From: Limnephilus marmoratus
Lineage: Eukaryota > Arthropoda > Insecta > Trichoptera > Limnephilidae
DNA: 64,000 bases
Assembly: GCA_917880885.1 (NCBI GenBank)
Contig: OU862913.1
Coordinates: 29,583,286-29,647,285, forward strand
Direction of reading: 5' to 3'
The notes beneath the pieces are model-generated. The model was not told where the DNA came from, did not search any database, and saw only the letters and a program-made list of their open reading frames with translations. This document shows positions 34,901 through 44,526 of the stretch, piece after piece. The translations under genes and the position numbers were made by a program. Within the stretch, counting starts at the first letter, position 1. Each line of letters starts with the position of its first letter.

Positions 34901-37900
34901 ACCACTGTTCAGAATTGAAACATAGCTTGAAATGGCTTTAGCCGTGTTTGGTGATCAGATCTGACTAGCCAGGTACTTCTCCTCCCTGCTACCTTCAGCC
35001 TCACAACATACCCCAACTGGGGATGTCATCGTCCCATTGGCTCCAGACGGGAGCAGCAGAGACTCTTGTGAGGTATTATTGTAAAAAAAAAAAAATACAA
35101 TTTTTCCAAAGAAATGAAACAATATTAAGAGCGTTTAACCAGCCAGCGGACGAAAATCCACATTTCGTCGAAAGTTGTTCTTCCGATCGTGCAGGGCGGT
35201 TACAATGAGAAATATTGATTATTCTCCGTACCAGCTTTTTTAAATTATAACTCAATACCGAATTTATTTCAATCCAAATTAGCTTTAATTTATACCTTCA
35301 TCCAAAAATGCTGAAAGGCGTGATGATAAAACTATTAAAATAGTGTACTTTTTGTAGTTATTTTTTGATTATAAGTATTTATCATTTTTCAATAATGTCT
35401 GAATTTAATAAGAATGTTAAAAAAATCTGAAATATATTAGTTTGTAAGTGCGCAAATAAATACACAAATGGACCAATTTTCGTCAAGACACACATGTACG
35501 TACATATTTTTTAATGATTTTATTAAAACTAAAATTAAAATTCTAATACATAACTTTGCTAGATAATGTATTGATTTATTTTACTGCATGATTACATTAT
35601 TTGAAATGGGTGTGGTATAATACAAAAACTTTTTTGAAAATTTAACAAATCTGCCAACGACCTATGGAATAACCTTATTATACTAAAAATTAAAAAAAAA
35701 TCTCAAAATTTATTACATAACTATGCTAGATAAAAGAACAATCTTTCGAAATCCATTTATAATTTTTTGTGGAAAAGAGTCAATACGTCTAAAAACTTTT
35801 TTGAAAATGACGTATTTCCGGCTTTCTCTGGTAATGCCCTCTTAATGACAATTCTTTTTCAAATATTCTAAAAAGGGAGGTAGATACCATAATATTGAAA
35901 AATTGCACAAAAAGTCCAAATAAACACAACGATTTAAAATTTTAAAAATTTTTCGGTAAATGAACTAATATTGATTAACTCATTTCAGCCGGTCTGGACG
36001 GGTTGCTGATATCCGAGCACTACACAAGCCTGACCCATGAGCTGAAATGCGCCTGCGGGGGCTACCTGCACCCCCCCATCAGGCTGTGCGCCAAGGGGCA
36101 CGGGGCCTGCAAGCGTTGTCGGCGCTCCGCACAGAGGTGCCCCACCTGCCAGGTAATTCACAATCAAACTAAGCAGCATCCTGGCTCTTAAGAGGGTATT
36201 ACCAGAGAAAACCATTTTTAAATAAAATTTTAGACGTATTGACTCTTTTTCACAAAAAATTATAAATGAATTTCGAAAGATTGTTCTTTTATCTAGCATT
36301 CGCATGTTTTAAATTTTGAGAAAAAATGTTTATTTATAGTATAATAAGGTTATACCATAGGTCGTTGGCAGATTTGTTAAATTTTCAAAAAAGATTTTGT
36401 ATTATACCACACCCATTTCAAATCATATAATCATGCAGTAAAATAAATCAATACATTATCTGGGTATCGCATGTTTTAGAATTTTAATTTTAGTTTAAAT
36501 AAAATCATAAAAAAATATATACGTACATGTGTTTCTTGACGAAAATTGGTCCGTTTGTGTATTTATTTGTACACTTAGGAACTAATATATTTCAGATTAT
36601 TTTTACATTCTTATTTAACTTTGACATTATTAAAAAATGGTAAATTCTTATAATCAAAAAATAATAACAAAAAGTACAGTATTTTAATAGTTTTATCACC
36701 ACGCCTTTCAGCATTTTTGGATGTAGGTATAAATTAAAGCAAATTTGGAATGAAATAAAATCGATATTGAGTTATAATTTTAAAAAGCTGGCACCGAGAA
36801 TACTTAATCTTTCTCATTGGAACCGCCCTGTACGATCGTAAGAACAACTTTCGATGAAATGTGGATTTTCAGCCACTGGCTGCTCTTAAATTTAAAACTG
36901 TACAATTAGTAAAAATACTTTGATTGGAGTGATTGATACAAATTCAAAAATAACAATTTTATCAAATGATGGCTAATACCGTTGGTTTTCAATTTGGGAG
37001 GCGGGAATGGGTACCGCCGCCCCGGGAACCTTTATTGGATAACCAACACCTCTGCCATAGGTCACCTCAAGTGATTCGATACGTTTGGTGATTTAGCAGG
37101 GGTGCCCGGGTTCATGGGGTGAGGTTTGTCTAGGTCTTGGAGGTGGATGACCAGGACATACTGAACCCCAGATTCCTACCCACCCCTTAAACCCTCTTCC
37201 TTCGCAGAACTCTCCTCTCCTTCCTTTCCTTAAAAAAAACCCTCCCCCACAGCATCCCCAAAGGCCCTGAGGGAAATTATTTTCCCTCAGGGTCTCCTGT
37301 GTGGAGCTCATGTAAAAGAAAAAAAAAAGCTGTAGATATCCAAATTAACACACTTTGGGCGGGAAGGGTAGTTCTACATTTTACTGTATATATTCATAAT
37401 AGCCTAGGGACTGTACGGTTGTAATTTAAGAATCCGGCTTTGAATACAACTTTGACGCTGAGCCTTATGCAAAACCACACGTGGAGTTTGTATACAAATC
37501 TACTTTTGTAATAGAACTGAATTAAAGCAATGCCAAAAGATGGTGCCACTACGTTAACAACTAGCGTGATTAAATTAATTTTATGTATCTCTCCGGTTAT
37601 GGAGAGATTGATGATCATATGATTATTATTGCAACTGGCAGTTGTAAATAAAATACCACGCGTCTATATATTATATACGACGTCTTCGCCTTAATAAAAC
37701 GTCACTAAATGGTGAATGTGAGGAATGTACTATCAATAGAATTTTGTACTATATTTAAACTACTTGAGTTGCCCAAGAATTAAAGACCGTTCCTCATTTT
37801 CGGCGAAGTGGACATTATATCTCAAAATATGACAGTACTAGCTCAGACATTCCCCTAAAAGACGAGTGGTGATCCGGCTTGGTATCTGCTTCTGTGCGAT

Positions 37901-40900
37901 TCGTTTGCGATCGCCGCTCCGCTGCCGAATCCCGCACACTGTTCGCTTTCTCAACTAAGAGGGAGTCCGTCTTGTTGAAGTTCTTAAGATCCCAATTTTG
38001 ATCCCAGTAATATAAGTCTACCGCACGAATAATTTTGAGGGAAAAATGACATATGCAAATTACGTGCTCGTTGGGTTCCCAAAATGCTGAAGAGCAAAAT
38101 CGTATGGAAAGCACTCAGATCTCTTTTTTTGAAGTTTTTTGGGTTGAAACATTTTAAACATTTCTTCTTTAGTGTAGTGTATGTAATTGTCGATGTATTG
38201 GATATCATCATCGCTCGGAAACGTTCGGGTTTCCGAAGATCGGCGAGCGGCTCTCGGTACGAACAGCTGATGGGCCCGTCGCCGCGCTCAGATCTAATCT
38301 AGAAGCCTTTGTAACCAGTCGCTACAATAGACATAAAATACAATACTACTTGAATCCATTGTAAAGTCCAATAAAGAAGAAAACGAACTTACGTTGTACT
38401 CATTATTATTGTGGGCTAGTAAGCCAAATTAAAGAACATTACTTTTAGAAAAACGTTGAAAAGACTCTGATCTAATTTGCATATTTAAAATTATAACAGT
38501 ATTACTGATACAATTGCATTGTTACAACACATCCAGTTCAACATCCCTTCCCGTAGACTCCCAAATAATGATTGCTGTTCCTCAAAACAACATTCTACTA
38601 ATTATGAATACCATTCTCCCTTATCCAGAATGTCGAGACTTGTCAACGCAAGTCAAAGCATTGATTTTTTTGATGTAAAACCAAATGACTTTTGGCAGTC
38701 GGTACGCAATATTTAAATGCCTCTTCATGCTTTGACTTGTAGTGTCCTCTATATGTCCTTTTAACATTTTATATTGTCATTGCTATTAATTTATATGTGC
38801 TCTAATTTATATGTGCTCTCCCTTCACTGTCATTTCTGTTTTTTTTTTATTCGTGTTATTATTATGTTTTTAATGGACTATTGTCCGTAAATTAATAAAT
38901 AAATAAACAAGGGTTCAACCAACCCCAGAATTAAAAATGCAATTGAATTGCATTCTTTTCTTTACCTGAAGTAATATTTGGTCGGAAAACCTTTGGAAAC
39001 CGACTAGGACGCAGAGGGAGAGGTGGTAGCATATTTGGCGGCGGAGTTCTACAATAAGGGAATCAAGGACCTTGTGCCATGGCTCACCAAGTGCATCGAT
39101 CGTAATGGGGACTACGCCGAAAAATAGTGGGGATGTGTACCTAAAATGTCATGTGATTTTTTTATATTAAAACGGTCTGTAATTCTTTGTCAAATCTTGT
39201 AAACGTTGCGACATTTGCAGAACGTCTGGTCTCGAGGATAGTTTTACGTGTCGGCTTATTCTCAAATGTATTGTGATTGCAGGAAGTGTTCACGGATACT
39301 CGCAGCGTGGCACTGGAGGCCTTGGTGGACAAGCTGCAGTTCCCGTGCCCCCATGAGGGCTGCACCATGCGTAGTCCCCTCAAGGAGCTAGACGATCACT
39401 CCAGGGATTGCAACATGCGCCCCACCTCCTGCTTTATGGCCAAAGTCTATGGTATAACCTTTTGAGGACAATATTATCATCATCACCATCTTCTTCTTCC
39501 CCTTGTCCTATTCGGGTCAGGGACACACTGCATCGGCAAGGCGCCTGCATTCGTCCCTCTCTTGCGCTGATTGTGCGGCCTCTCCTCGTGGAATGCTATG
39601 GCATATATGTCTACATCAGGCGTAGTCATCGCCGCGACCTGTTCAAGATACCACATGGCAGAACGTGCTCTAGCACAGAAAACGAAAGAAAAATAAAATA
39701 TCAAAAATTTAATAACAGCTCGATACTCAATTTTTTCCATTTTCACAAAAACACACACATTGACTCATTCAAACGACTGTGAACTAAAAACTGCACGTCC
39801 AAAATGGCCAAAACTTTGGTGAGTAACTGTCAAAAGATGCACAACTACATTCACTAGCTTTTATTGACGAGTGCTGCCATCTTCATGTTCAGGTCGGAAA
39901 CTTTTCACACCACCCTCGTATGTCAGTCAGTTAGATAGTGAAACAGAAAACATCAAGTATCTCCTTCTTCCAGCAGAGGGCTGTCCCTGGGTGGGACAGG
40001 CGGCCGACTGGCTAGCGCACTGCGGGACGGCGCACCCTGAACACGTCACAGAGCTGCCCTTCGTGGCCTTCAGCGGCCCCTGGAGCCCCCGTGCACGCAG
40101 CCCCGTCATGCGCTACCACCTACTCAAGTGCTTCGACCGCGTCTTCAACGTCTACCAGATCTATGATGCCAAATCGGGTAATAAACATTCACTTATTTTA
40201 TAATACAAGATATTAATGACATAAGTTCCTCGGAGCATCTTCCGTTAAAATACTGAAATGTTTTTATTATATCCTCTGATTTGGAGCTCCATAATACCTG
40301 AATAAAAAAACCCTCTACTCTGTGCAGAAATGAACTGTCTATTTGATAGATTCTCCCATCTTAACAAATGGATTGCAATCTTTAGAGCACAGTCAACGGG
40401 TGGGAATGCTATCCTTGTTCTACCGGTATATCAATGGAAGATGCTCCGAGTAACTAGTGTCGTTGATCCCCTCGATACCGGTGCATAGTCGGGAAACACA
40501 ACAAACGCGCGCCCAATACATGTACACGGTTGAAATTTGTCTCATGAGAATGAGTCCCTTCTTCGACTCGTTCTTGAGTTCAACGGCTCGACTGTGGAAC
40601 GATTTGCCGGCCTCTGTGTTTTCTCCTTTTTATAACATGGGTCTCTTCAATAACAAAATTCACTCCTTCTCCTCGACAATACCCTCCATACAGCATCTCA
40701 GATGACATAGGGAGGTTATTTTCCTATGGGCCTCCTGTTTGGAGTTAATGTAAAAAAAAAAATTATTTTGATGTCACTACATATTAAACTATACGTTCCG
40801 TTCGAAATTGGAGTAGGAGAAAAAGTAATGAGAGACCGACTTAAGAAAAAGACACAGTTTAGTTTAGCAACCCTATTTTGACGCATGTCACAAAATATGA

Positions 40901-43900
40901 CAGCCTCCGTGGTCGAGGGGTAAGGCTTTCGACTAGTAATCCGTCGGTGTACAAAACTTGGTGCTCGAGTCTAGGCACGCGGCTGACTACTGAATTTGAC
41001 ATATGAATACTAACGAATTATAGAGCTTGAGTTTGTGCTCTCAGCTAAAAATAAACAAAAATTTTAACAAAACAAAAAACAACTTCAAAAAATGCACTAA
41101 AAAGTTAAAAAATAATTTTGTATTCTTCTACAACTTAATAATCAACTTACTTTTTCTACTCATCAATATGTAGGTACGATTGTTATTTTTGGGGTCGGTG
41201 TCAGCCAAGGTAGGTTTGTACCTACATACATAGTTGTAGATGAGATGTGCTTGGGTCGCACGCGTGACTTGACGAGGCGAGAGGCGAGAGCGGGCCGCGG
41301 CGGGAGGGAAGCTGTCAAGTGAACATGCTGGGCCAGTACCTTGGCTGACACCGACTCCAAAAATAATAATCGTACCTACATATTGATGAGTAGAAAAAGT
41401 AAGTTGATTATTAAGTTGTAGAAGAATACAAAATTATTTTTTTACTTTTTAGTGCATTTTTTGAAGTCGTTTTTTTGTTTTGTTAAATTTTTTGTTTATT
41501 TAGTGATTTTTAGTGAATCTAAAGTCCACTAACTAATTCGATTAAGATTTGGCCGAGTATTGTTAATTTGCTCTTAAGAATTGGAGAGTTCCGTTACTTT
41601 GTCATGGATCTCATAATCAGAACCTAACCAAACTCTCATCAAACTTTCCTTGAAGTACATCCTTTCCAATAAAAAAAGAATCATCGAAATCGGTTGGCGT
41701 GATATTGAGTTATTCGTCCATTTGTCGCGCACATACTTGATGCAAATTTAAGACTTATATGATTTTCTCATGGATTGCATTGTCAGAACTGAACCAAATT
41801 GAAATGGGACCACAAGGGAAGCACCAGCTTTCAAATAAAAAAAAGAATCATCAATATCGGTTCACCCAGTCGAAAGTTCTGAGGTAACAAACATAAAAAA
41901 AAAAAATACAGTCGAATAGAGAACATCCTCCTATTCGAAGTCGTTTAAAAAGTAATGGCCGATTATAGTAGTTGTCTATAGAATAAAGAATAACACAAGA
42001 CATGGCTTATGGGCTGTTTCGTGATACTATTATAGGTCTGATTTGGACCTATATTTCGGTACAAAACTATGTTTCACCACGATTAAAAAATTCAAATGGG
42101 ATGGCAATATACAATTTCAGGCAAGTGTAAGAGAAACAGACCACGTGTCAGCAAGTCTGTGGCAAATTATTCAAATTTGTATGGAAGGCACTTCTAGTGT
42201 TATATTCTTTATTCTATACAGTTGTCGAATAATTAATCAGATTTATAATAATACAATCAGATTTATTCCAAGCTTATAAACCTGGTTATTGTCAGTCGGT
42301 GTTTATATGCAGTGATTAATAATGAAGAAATTAATTGAACCTGCTTTGTGATTGTGTTGTGAACCTGCTTTATGAACCTGTATTGTAATTATATTGCAGG
42401 CAAGATGATGTGGTCTGTGGTGATGACCGGGGAGACCATGAATGAGTCGGGGCAGTTCTACTTCGACCTGGAGATTCACAACCCTCAGGACCTCACCAGG
42501 AGGATATGCTTCAGGTAAACACATATTCATTACACGAGGGATTCATTTCTGGGTTATTACACTTTCCTTTTCTATATCCAACATTTTGGACAGCGTTACA
42601 ATCTCCATCATCTGCATGAGGAAGTCCAACAGAGCATAGTAATAAACTTAATGACAATACAATAATACTTTTGGCCGTGAAAATGTCAATAGGCTTTCAA
42701 AACGATGGGGAGTTGTATTTATGAAATTACTCTTAGGTGGTGTTATTTTTAGTGTCCGACCGAAACAGGATTTTCTAATAAACCGAAACCGAAACCGAAT
42801 CTTTGGTATCTGTCTCAGTTTCGGCCGAAACCGAAACCGAAACTTTTTTAGACGTATTAAAAATCTATTGTTTACTGAAATTTGGCTTATTTTTTACACT
42901 TATACAGACAGTTAACATGTGTTAAATGAAATAAAAAACAATAATTTAAGTAGGAATGTGAAAAAAGGTGCATTACTGCTATAAAATAAACCAAAATTAT
43001 AAAAATTAACAAAACATGTTAACTTCTTGGAACCAAAATTTGTCAATAATCAACACTTACATTATACAGGAAGGACCTCATTTATTGAGTATTTTAATTT
43101 TAATTGCGTTTACAATCACAACATTCTTATTAGACCTTTTAAATTAAATAAAAAACAATAATTGAAGTATGGGGGCGTTCAAGTATTACGTAACGCAATT
43201 TTTGAAGGTTTTTGACCCCCCCTCCCCCCCATGTAATGCGCCGTAACGTTTTTCCGTATCACCCCCCCCCCCTAAACGTTACGTAACGTGACAATTTTTA
43301 CCTGAAAGTCACAATTAAGTTGCGCAAAGTACTGGAAAGTCGCTTAAATACCCTTTTTCTTGTTTTAATCACGTTTGCGGTAATAAATAAAACAAGAGAT
43401 TTTGAGAACGAAAAGGATTGCCAACTTAGAAGATTTTAATTCCCTAGTTTTTTTTTAAAAATAAATAAAAACATATTACGTAACGTTTTGTTCGAACCCC
43501 CCACCCCGTAACGCACAGTAACGTTACACAAGACCCCCCCTCCCCCCCCAAGTGCGTTATGTAATACTTGAACGGCCCCTATGTGAAAATATATATATAT
43601 ATATATATTTTTGATATTATTGCTATAAAACAAACAAAAAATTAACAAACATGTTCACTATTTCTTGGAACAAAAATTTGTCAATAATCAACACTTATTT
43701 AGAAAGGACCCCATTATTTAAGTATTTTAATAACTAATAACTTTACGGAATGCTAAATTTGCGTAAAATATGGAATGTATTGCATTGCACTTCCCCTGCA
43801 TACATTCTGGAATAAACGATTATTATTATTATTATTATAAACGCCAATAAAATATGTACATAAGACAGAAGTAATAACAAAAACAAACACTTTCCTAATC

Positions 43901-44421
43901 ACATATAAACTCACAACACAATCACGCCGGATAAGTTGGCGAACTCAGCTGATGATGGCGGGTGACACACGAGCCACGAACTCACCTGAAGTCAGCCAAG
44001 AGTTTTGGTGCCGCCGAAGTTTCGTCAGATTTTCTGCCGTTACTGAAACTGATGCCGAAACTAGTTTGTTTTTGCTGAAACCGTACCTTCGGTCGGTCAC
44101 CAGTTATTTATAGATTGAAATTATGAGAGCACTAATCTATTTTTATCAATGCTCAAAATTATATCTCCTATAAAAACATTATTTTTATTTGATTCCAGGC
44201 AATCCTGCAAGAACGGAGATGATCTGGACATCCTGGACAGCAGCCAGAACGTGCTGCTGCCGCTGGAGCAAGTCCTTTATATGCTGGATACGGAGCGCAA
44301 CTTGCACTTCCACCTGCGCGTCTCCGAAACCAAGAACCTGGCTCCGCACGAGGCCGCCGACACGGGGAAGAATGAGCACCTTATGGAGAACATCATACTG
44401 GGCTTCGAAAACCTAGAATAG
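31909..44421 (+). CDS. SINA/SIAH-like RING E3 ubiquitin ligase, six exons
   Basis: Assembled from exons 31909-31961, 35989-36152, 39283-39451, 39974-40177, 42400-42514 and 44199-44421. The coding part starts at 31952; lengths 10+164+169+204+115+223 total 885, closing exactly on the stop with compatible phases and GT-AG at every junction, giving 294 residues (SIAH proteins are about 280-315). SINA-family ligases bind an E2 through the RING and substrates through a C-terminal TRAF-like domain, working as dimers in the cytoplasm and nucleus. The RING is at residues 24-57 with all eight ligands (C24, C26, C37, H41, C44, C47, C54, C57); the first pair is spaced CxC rather than CxxC. SIAH-type zinc ligands follow (C80, C85, H97, C101, C108, C118, H130), then the substrate-binding domain to residue 294. 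Coding GC content is far above the introns. Introns are packed with transposons. Confidence 0.88.
31978..32133. mobile_element. hAT-type MITE family G, in intron 1
   Basis: Begins GGTTCCATGCCAACTCAGAA and ends CTGAGTTGTCCGGCCACC, with exact 8-bp TSD ATTTTATT (31970-31977 and 32134-32141). The centre has CCCTAACCTA. It starts 16 bases inside the donor of SINA-like exon 1. Confidence 0.92.
32147..32598 (-). mobile_element. Helitron, non-autonomous, minus orientation
   Basis: Begins with the inverse of the 3' end (CTAGCTGGTACCC, then GCATGTGTTGCTATGCC) immediately after an A, as expected for A/T insertion, and runs to AATTCATTTTTATTTAT near the family's 5' end. The proline-rich ORFs here are low-complexity artefacts of a C-rich strand. 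Confidence 0.8.
32599..33033 (+). repeat. Dispersed repeat family E, copy 3, then unassigned DNA
   Basis: Positions 32599-32885 match 16385-16838 (TCTGCCATAGGTCGCCCCAA, CCTTGCACCGCAGTGG). The rest, to the hAT TSD at 33026-33033, is unassigned. Confidence 0.65.
33405..33918 (+). mobile_element. Helitron, non-autonomous, complete
   Basis: Starts TCTTCTTCTTCTATATAAAT after an A and ends ATGCCGGGTACCAGCTAG before a T. A hairpin GGCAT/ATGCC sits nine bases before the CTAG, the canonical Helitron 3' structure. The 514-bp interior has no Rep/helicase gene and a G-rich section. Relatives: 23985-25822, 32147-32598, 47409-47865 and 52223-52607. Confidence 0.9.
33987..34058 (-). tRNA. tRNA-like cloverleaf, GGC loop (probable pseudo-tRNA or SINE head)
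   Basis: On the minus strand 72 bases fold as a cloverleaf: acceptor GCCGCCA/TGGCGTC with one mismatch, D-arm GCTC/GAGC, anticodon stem TCTGA/TCAGA, T-arm ACGGG/CCCGT with loop TTCAAGT. The loop CCGGCAA would give anticodon GGC (alanine), but position 33 is C instead of the near-universal U, and it lies inside a transposon. I favour a tRNA-derived repeat over a working gene. Confidence 0.45.
34258..34699. other. Unassigned intron 1 DNA
   Basis: AT-rich; the minus-strand ORF at 34345-34701 has no recognisable domain. Confidence 0.35.
34700..35090 (+). repeat. Full-length SINE, head type 1
   Basis: A tRNA-like head (GTGGCGAGGGATTAGG as A-box region, GGGATTGAATCCC as B-box region) is followed by the family body (AATTTTATTTGATTAATTTG, TATCGCCCTGGTGTAAGACC, CCCATTGGCTCCAGACGG) and a poly-A tail at 35078-35090. 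The body is nearly identical to 48481-48897, the head is not. Confidence 0.85.
35129..35841 (-). mobile_element. piggyBac-type element, left of the RING exon
   Basis: Flanked by TTAA at 35125-35128 and 35842-35845; the ends are GAGCGTTTAACCAGCC and GGTAATGCCCTC. It is the inverted counterpart of 36192-36885 and lacks a transposase. The inner edge lies ~147 bases before the exon 2 start. Confidence 0.88.
35989..36152 (+). CDS. SINA-like exon 2: RING finger
   Basis: Acceptor ACTCATTTCAG, donor GTAATT. Encodes residues 4-58, containing the whole RING (ELKCACGGYLHPP, KGHGACKRC, RCPTC). It is bracketed by two inverted piggyBac-type elements, 35129-35841 and 36192-36885. Confidence 0.93.
36192..36885 (+). 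mobile_element. piggyBac-type element, right of the RING exon
   Basis: Flanked by TTAA at 36188-36191 and 36886-36889; the ends are GAGGGTATTACCAG and CCACTGGCTGCTC. The interior matches 35129-35841 in inverse orientation almost throughout. Its inner edge lies ~35 bases after the exon 2 donor. Confidence 0.88.
36985..37332 (+). repeat. Dispersed repeat family E, copy 4
   Basis: GTACCGCCGCCCCGGGAACC, ATTGGATAACCAACACC and a tail AGCTCATGTAAAAGAAAAAA; internally shorter than 16385-16838. Confidence 0.7.
37333..38480. other. Intron 2 DNA, possible solo-LTR remnant
   Basis: The stretch 37600-38420 is less AT-rich and includes GATCGCCGCTCCGCTGCCG, an AATAAAG near 38370 and an end-like TTACGTTG. 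This composition recalls insect LTR retrotransposon ends, but I could not find paired termini or a TSD, so this is only a suggestion. No coding region. Confidence 0.25.
38481..38905 (+). pseudogene. LINE C-terminal remnant
   Basis: Translation of 38519-38716 includes HSTNYEYHSPLSRMSRLVNA and FDVKPNDFWQSVRNI, the C-terminal end typical of Jockey/R1-type LINE proteins, then a 3' UTR ending TAATAAATAAATAAAC. Confidence 0.6.
38990..39127 (+). pseudogene. mariner transposase C-terminal fragment
   Basis: Ends in AEFYNKGIKDLVPWLTKCID then RNGDYAEK and TAG at 39125-39127, the form of a mariner transposase C-terminus. The DNA-binding and DDD regions are missing. Lies in intron 2. Confidence 0.7.
39283..39451 (+). 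CDS. SINA-like exon 3: first zinc finger
   Basis: Acceptor GTGATTGCAG, donor GTATAA. Encodes residues 59-114 with LEALVDKLQFPCPHEGC and HSRDCNMRPTSC, matching the SIAH region after the RING. Confidence 0.93.
39452..39973. other. SINA-like intron 3
   Basis: Contains a repeat-like stretch beginning TATCATCATCACCATCTTCT at 39472, probably an inverted LINE tail. No gene. Confidence 0.45.
39974..40177 (+). CDS. SINA-like exon 4: second zinc finger and start of substrate domain
   Basis: The acceptor is a NAGNAG (CTTCCAGCAG): splicing at 39974 or 39977 keeps frame and adds or drops one alanine (294 or 293 residues). Encodes EGCPWVGQAADWLAHCG through NVYQIYDAKSG. Donor GTAATA. Confidence 0.92.
40440..40760 (+). 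pseudogene. LINE C-terminal remnant (intron 4)
   Basis: Translation of 40457-40705 includes YMYTVEICLMRMSPFFDSFL then SSTARLWNDLPASVFSP, a widely shared LINE C-terminal motif. The end GGAGTTAATGTAAAAAAAAA matches the end of repeat family E, so family E may be the 3' UTR of this LINE. Confidence 0.75.
40900..41010 (+). repeat. tRNA-like SINE head
   Basis: CAGCCTCCGTGGTCGAGGGG and GTAAGGCTTTCGACTAGTAA, with GGTGCTCGAGTCTAGGC as a B-box-like element; closely resembles the head of the SINE at 48481, with no SINE body attached. Confidence 0.6.
41048..41501. mobile_element. Foldback element in intron 4 (~165-bp arms)
   Basis: The left arm 41048-41212 and right arm 41337-41501 are inverted copies, with matches such as CAACTTACTTTTTCTACTCA and TCGGTGTCAGCCAAGGTA. 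The ~124-base centre is strikingly GC-rich (GAGAGCGGGCCGCGGCGGG). No ORF. Transcribed RNA would form a long hairpin. Confidence 0.92.
41560..41955 (+). repeat. Dispersed repeat with AATAGAGAACATCCTCCTATT-like end
   Basis: Two similar blocks with AAAAAAAGAATCATC and CGGTT...; the end (ACAGTCGAATAGAGAACATC) recalls a repeat common in moth and butterfly genomes. Recognised from memory only. Confidence 0.5.
42400..42514 (+). CDS. SINA-like exon 5
   Basis: Acceptor TATATTGCAG, donor GTAAAC. Encodes KMMWSVVMTGETMNESGQFY and FDLEIHNPQDLTRRICF, beta-strand-rich substrate-binding sequence. Confidence 0.92.
42751..44103. mobile_element. hAT-like element in intron 5 with nested MITE
   Basis: Starts AGTGTCCGACCGAAAC; the right end CTTCGGTCGGTCACCAG is the approximate inverse. 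Near-identical 8-bp flanks TTATTTTT (42743-42750) and TTATTTAT (44104-44111). Subterminal CCGAAACCGAAAC repeats resemble the ACCGAGA repeats of 33034-34249. Blocks on either side of the insertion (43010-43060 and 43640-43710) are internal duplicates. Confidence 0.7.
43171..43580. mobile_element. MITE nested in the intron 5 hAT-like element
   Basis: Begins GGGGCGTTCAAGTATTACGT and ends ATGTAATACTTGAACGGCCCC; TATG flanks both sides. C-runs (GACCCCCCCTCCCCCCC) lie subterminally on both sides and contain repeated GTTACGTAACG. Confidence 0.8.
44199..44421 (+). CDS. SINA-like exon 6: C-terminus and stop
   Basis: Acceptor TTTGATTCCAG. Encodes the last 74 residues, from QSCKNGDDLDILDSSQNVLL to ENIILGFENLE and TAG. 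The first AATAAA after the stop falls inside or beyond the 44527-45341 transposon (for example 45486-45491), so the 3' UTR probably includes that element. Confidence 0.92.
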
Positions 44422-44526
44422 AAGTAGAAGCTGGCGAATTAATCCATACAAGTGTATATACCTTTCGACTCCTAGGCCCCAGAGAGGTTGATGCAATGGT
44501 TTAACTGCTCGAAAAAGAATTTCCAT

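Noticed and set aside
37600..38420. A solo LTR
   Set aside because: No TG...CA pair with a target duplication could be identified; mentioned only as a possibility.
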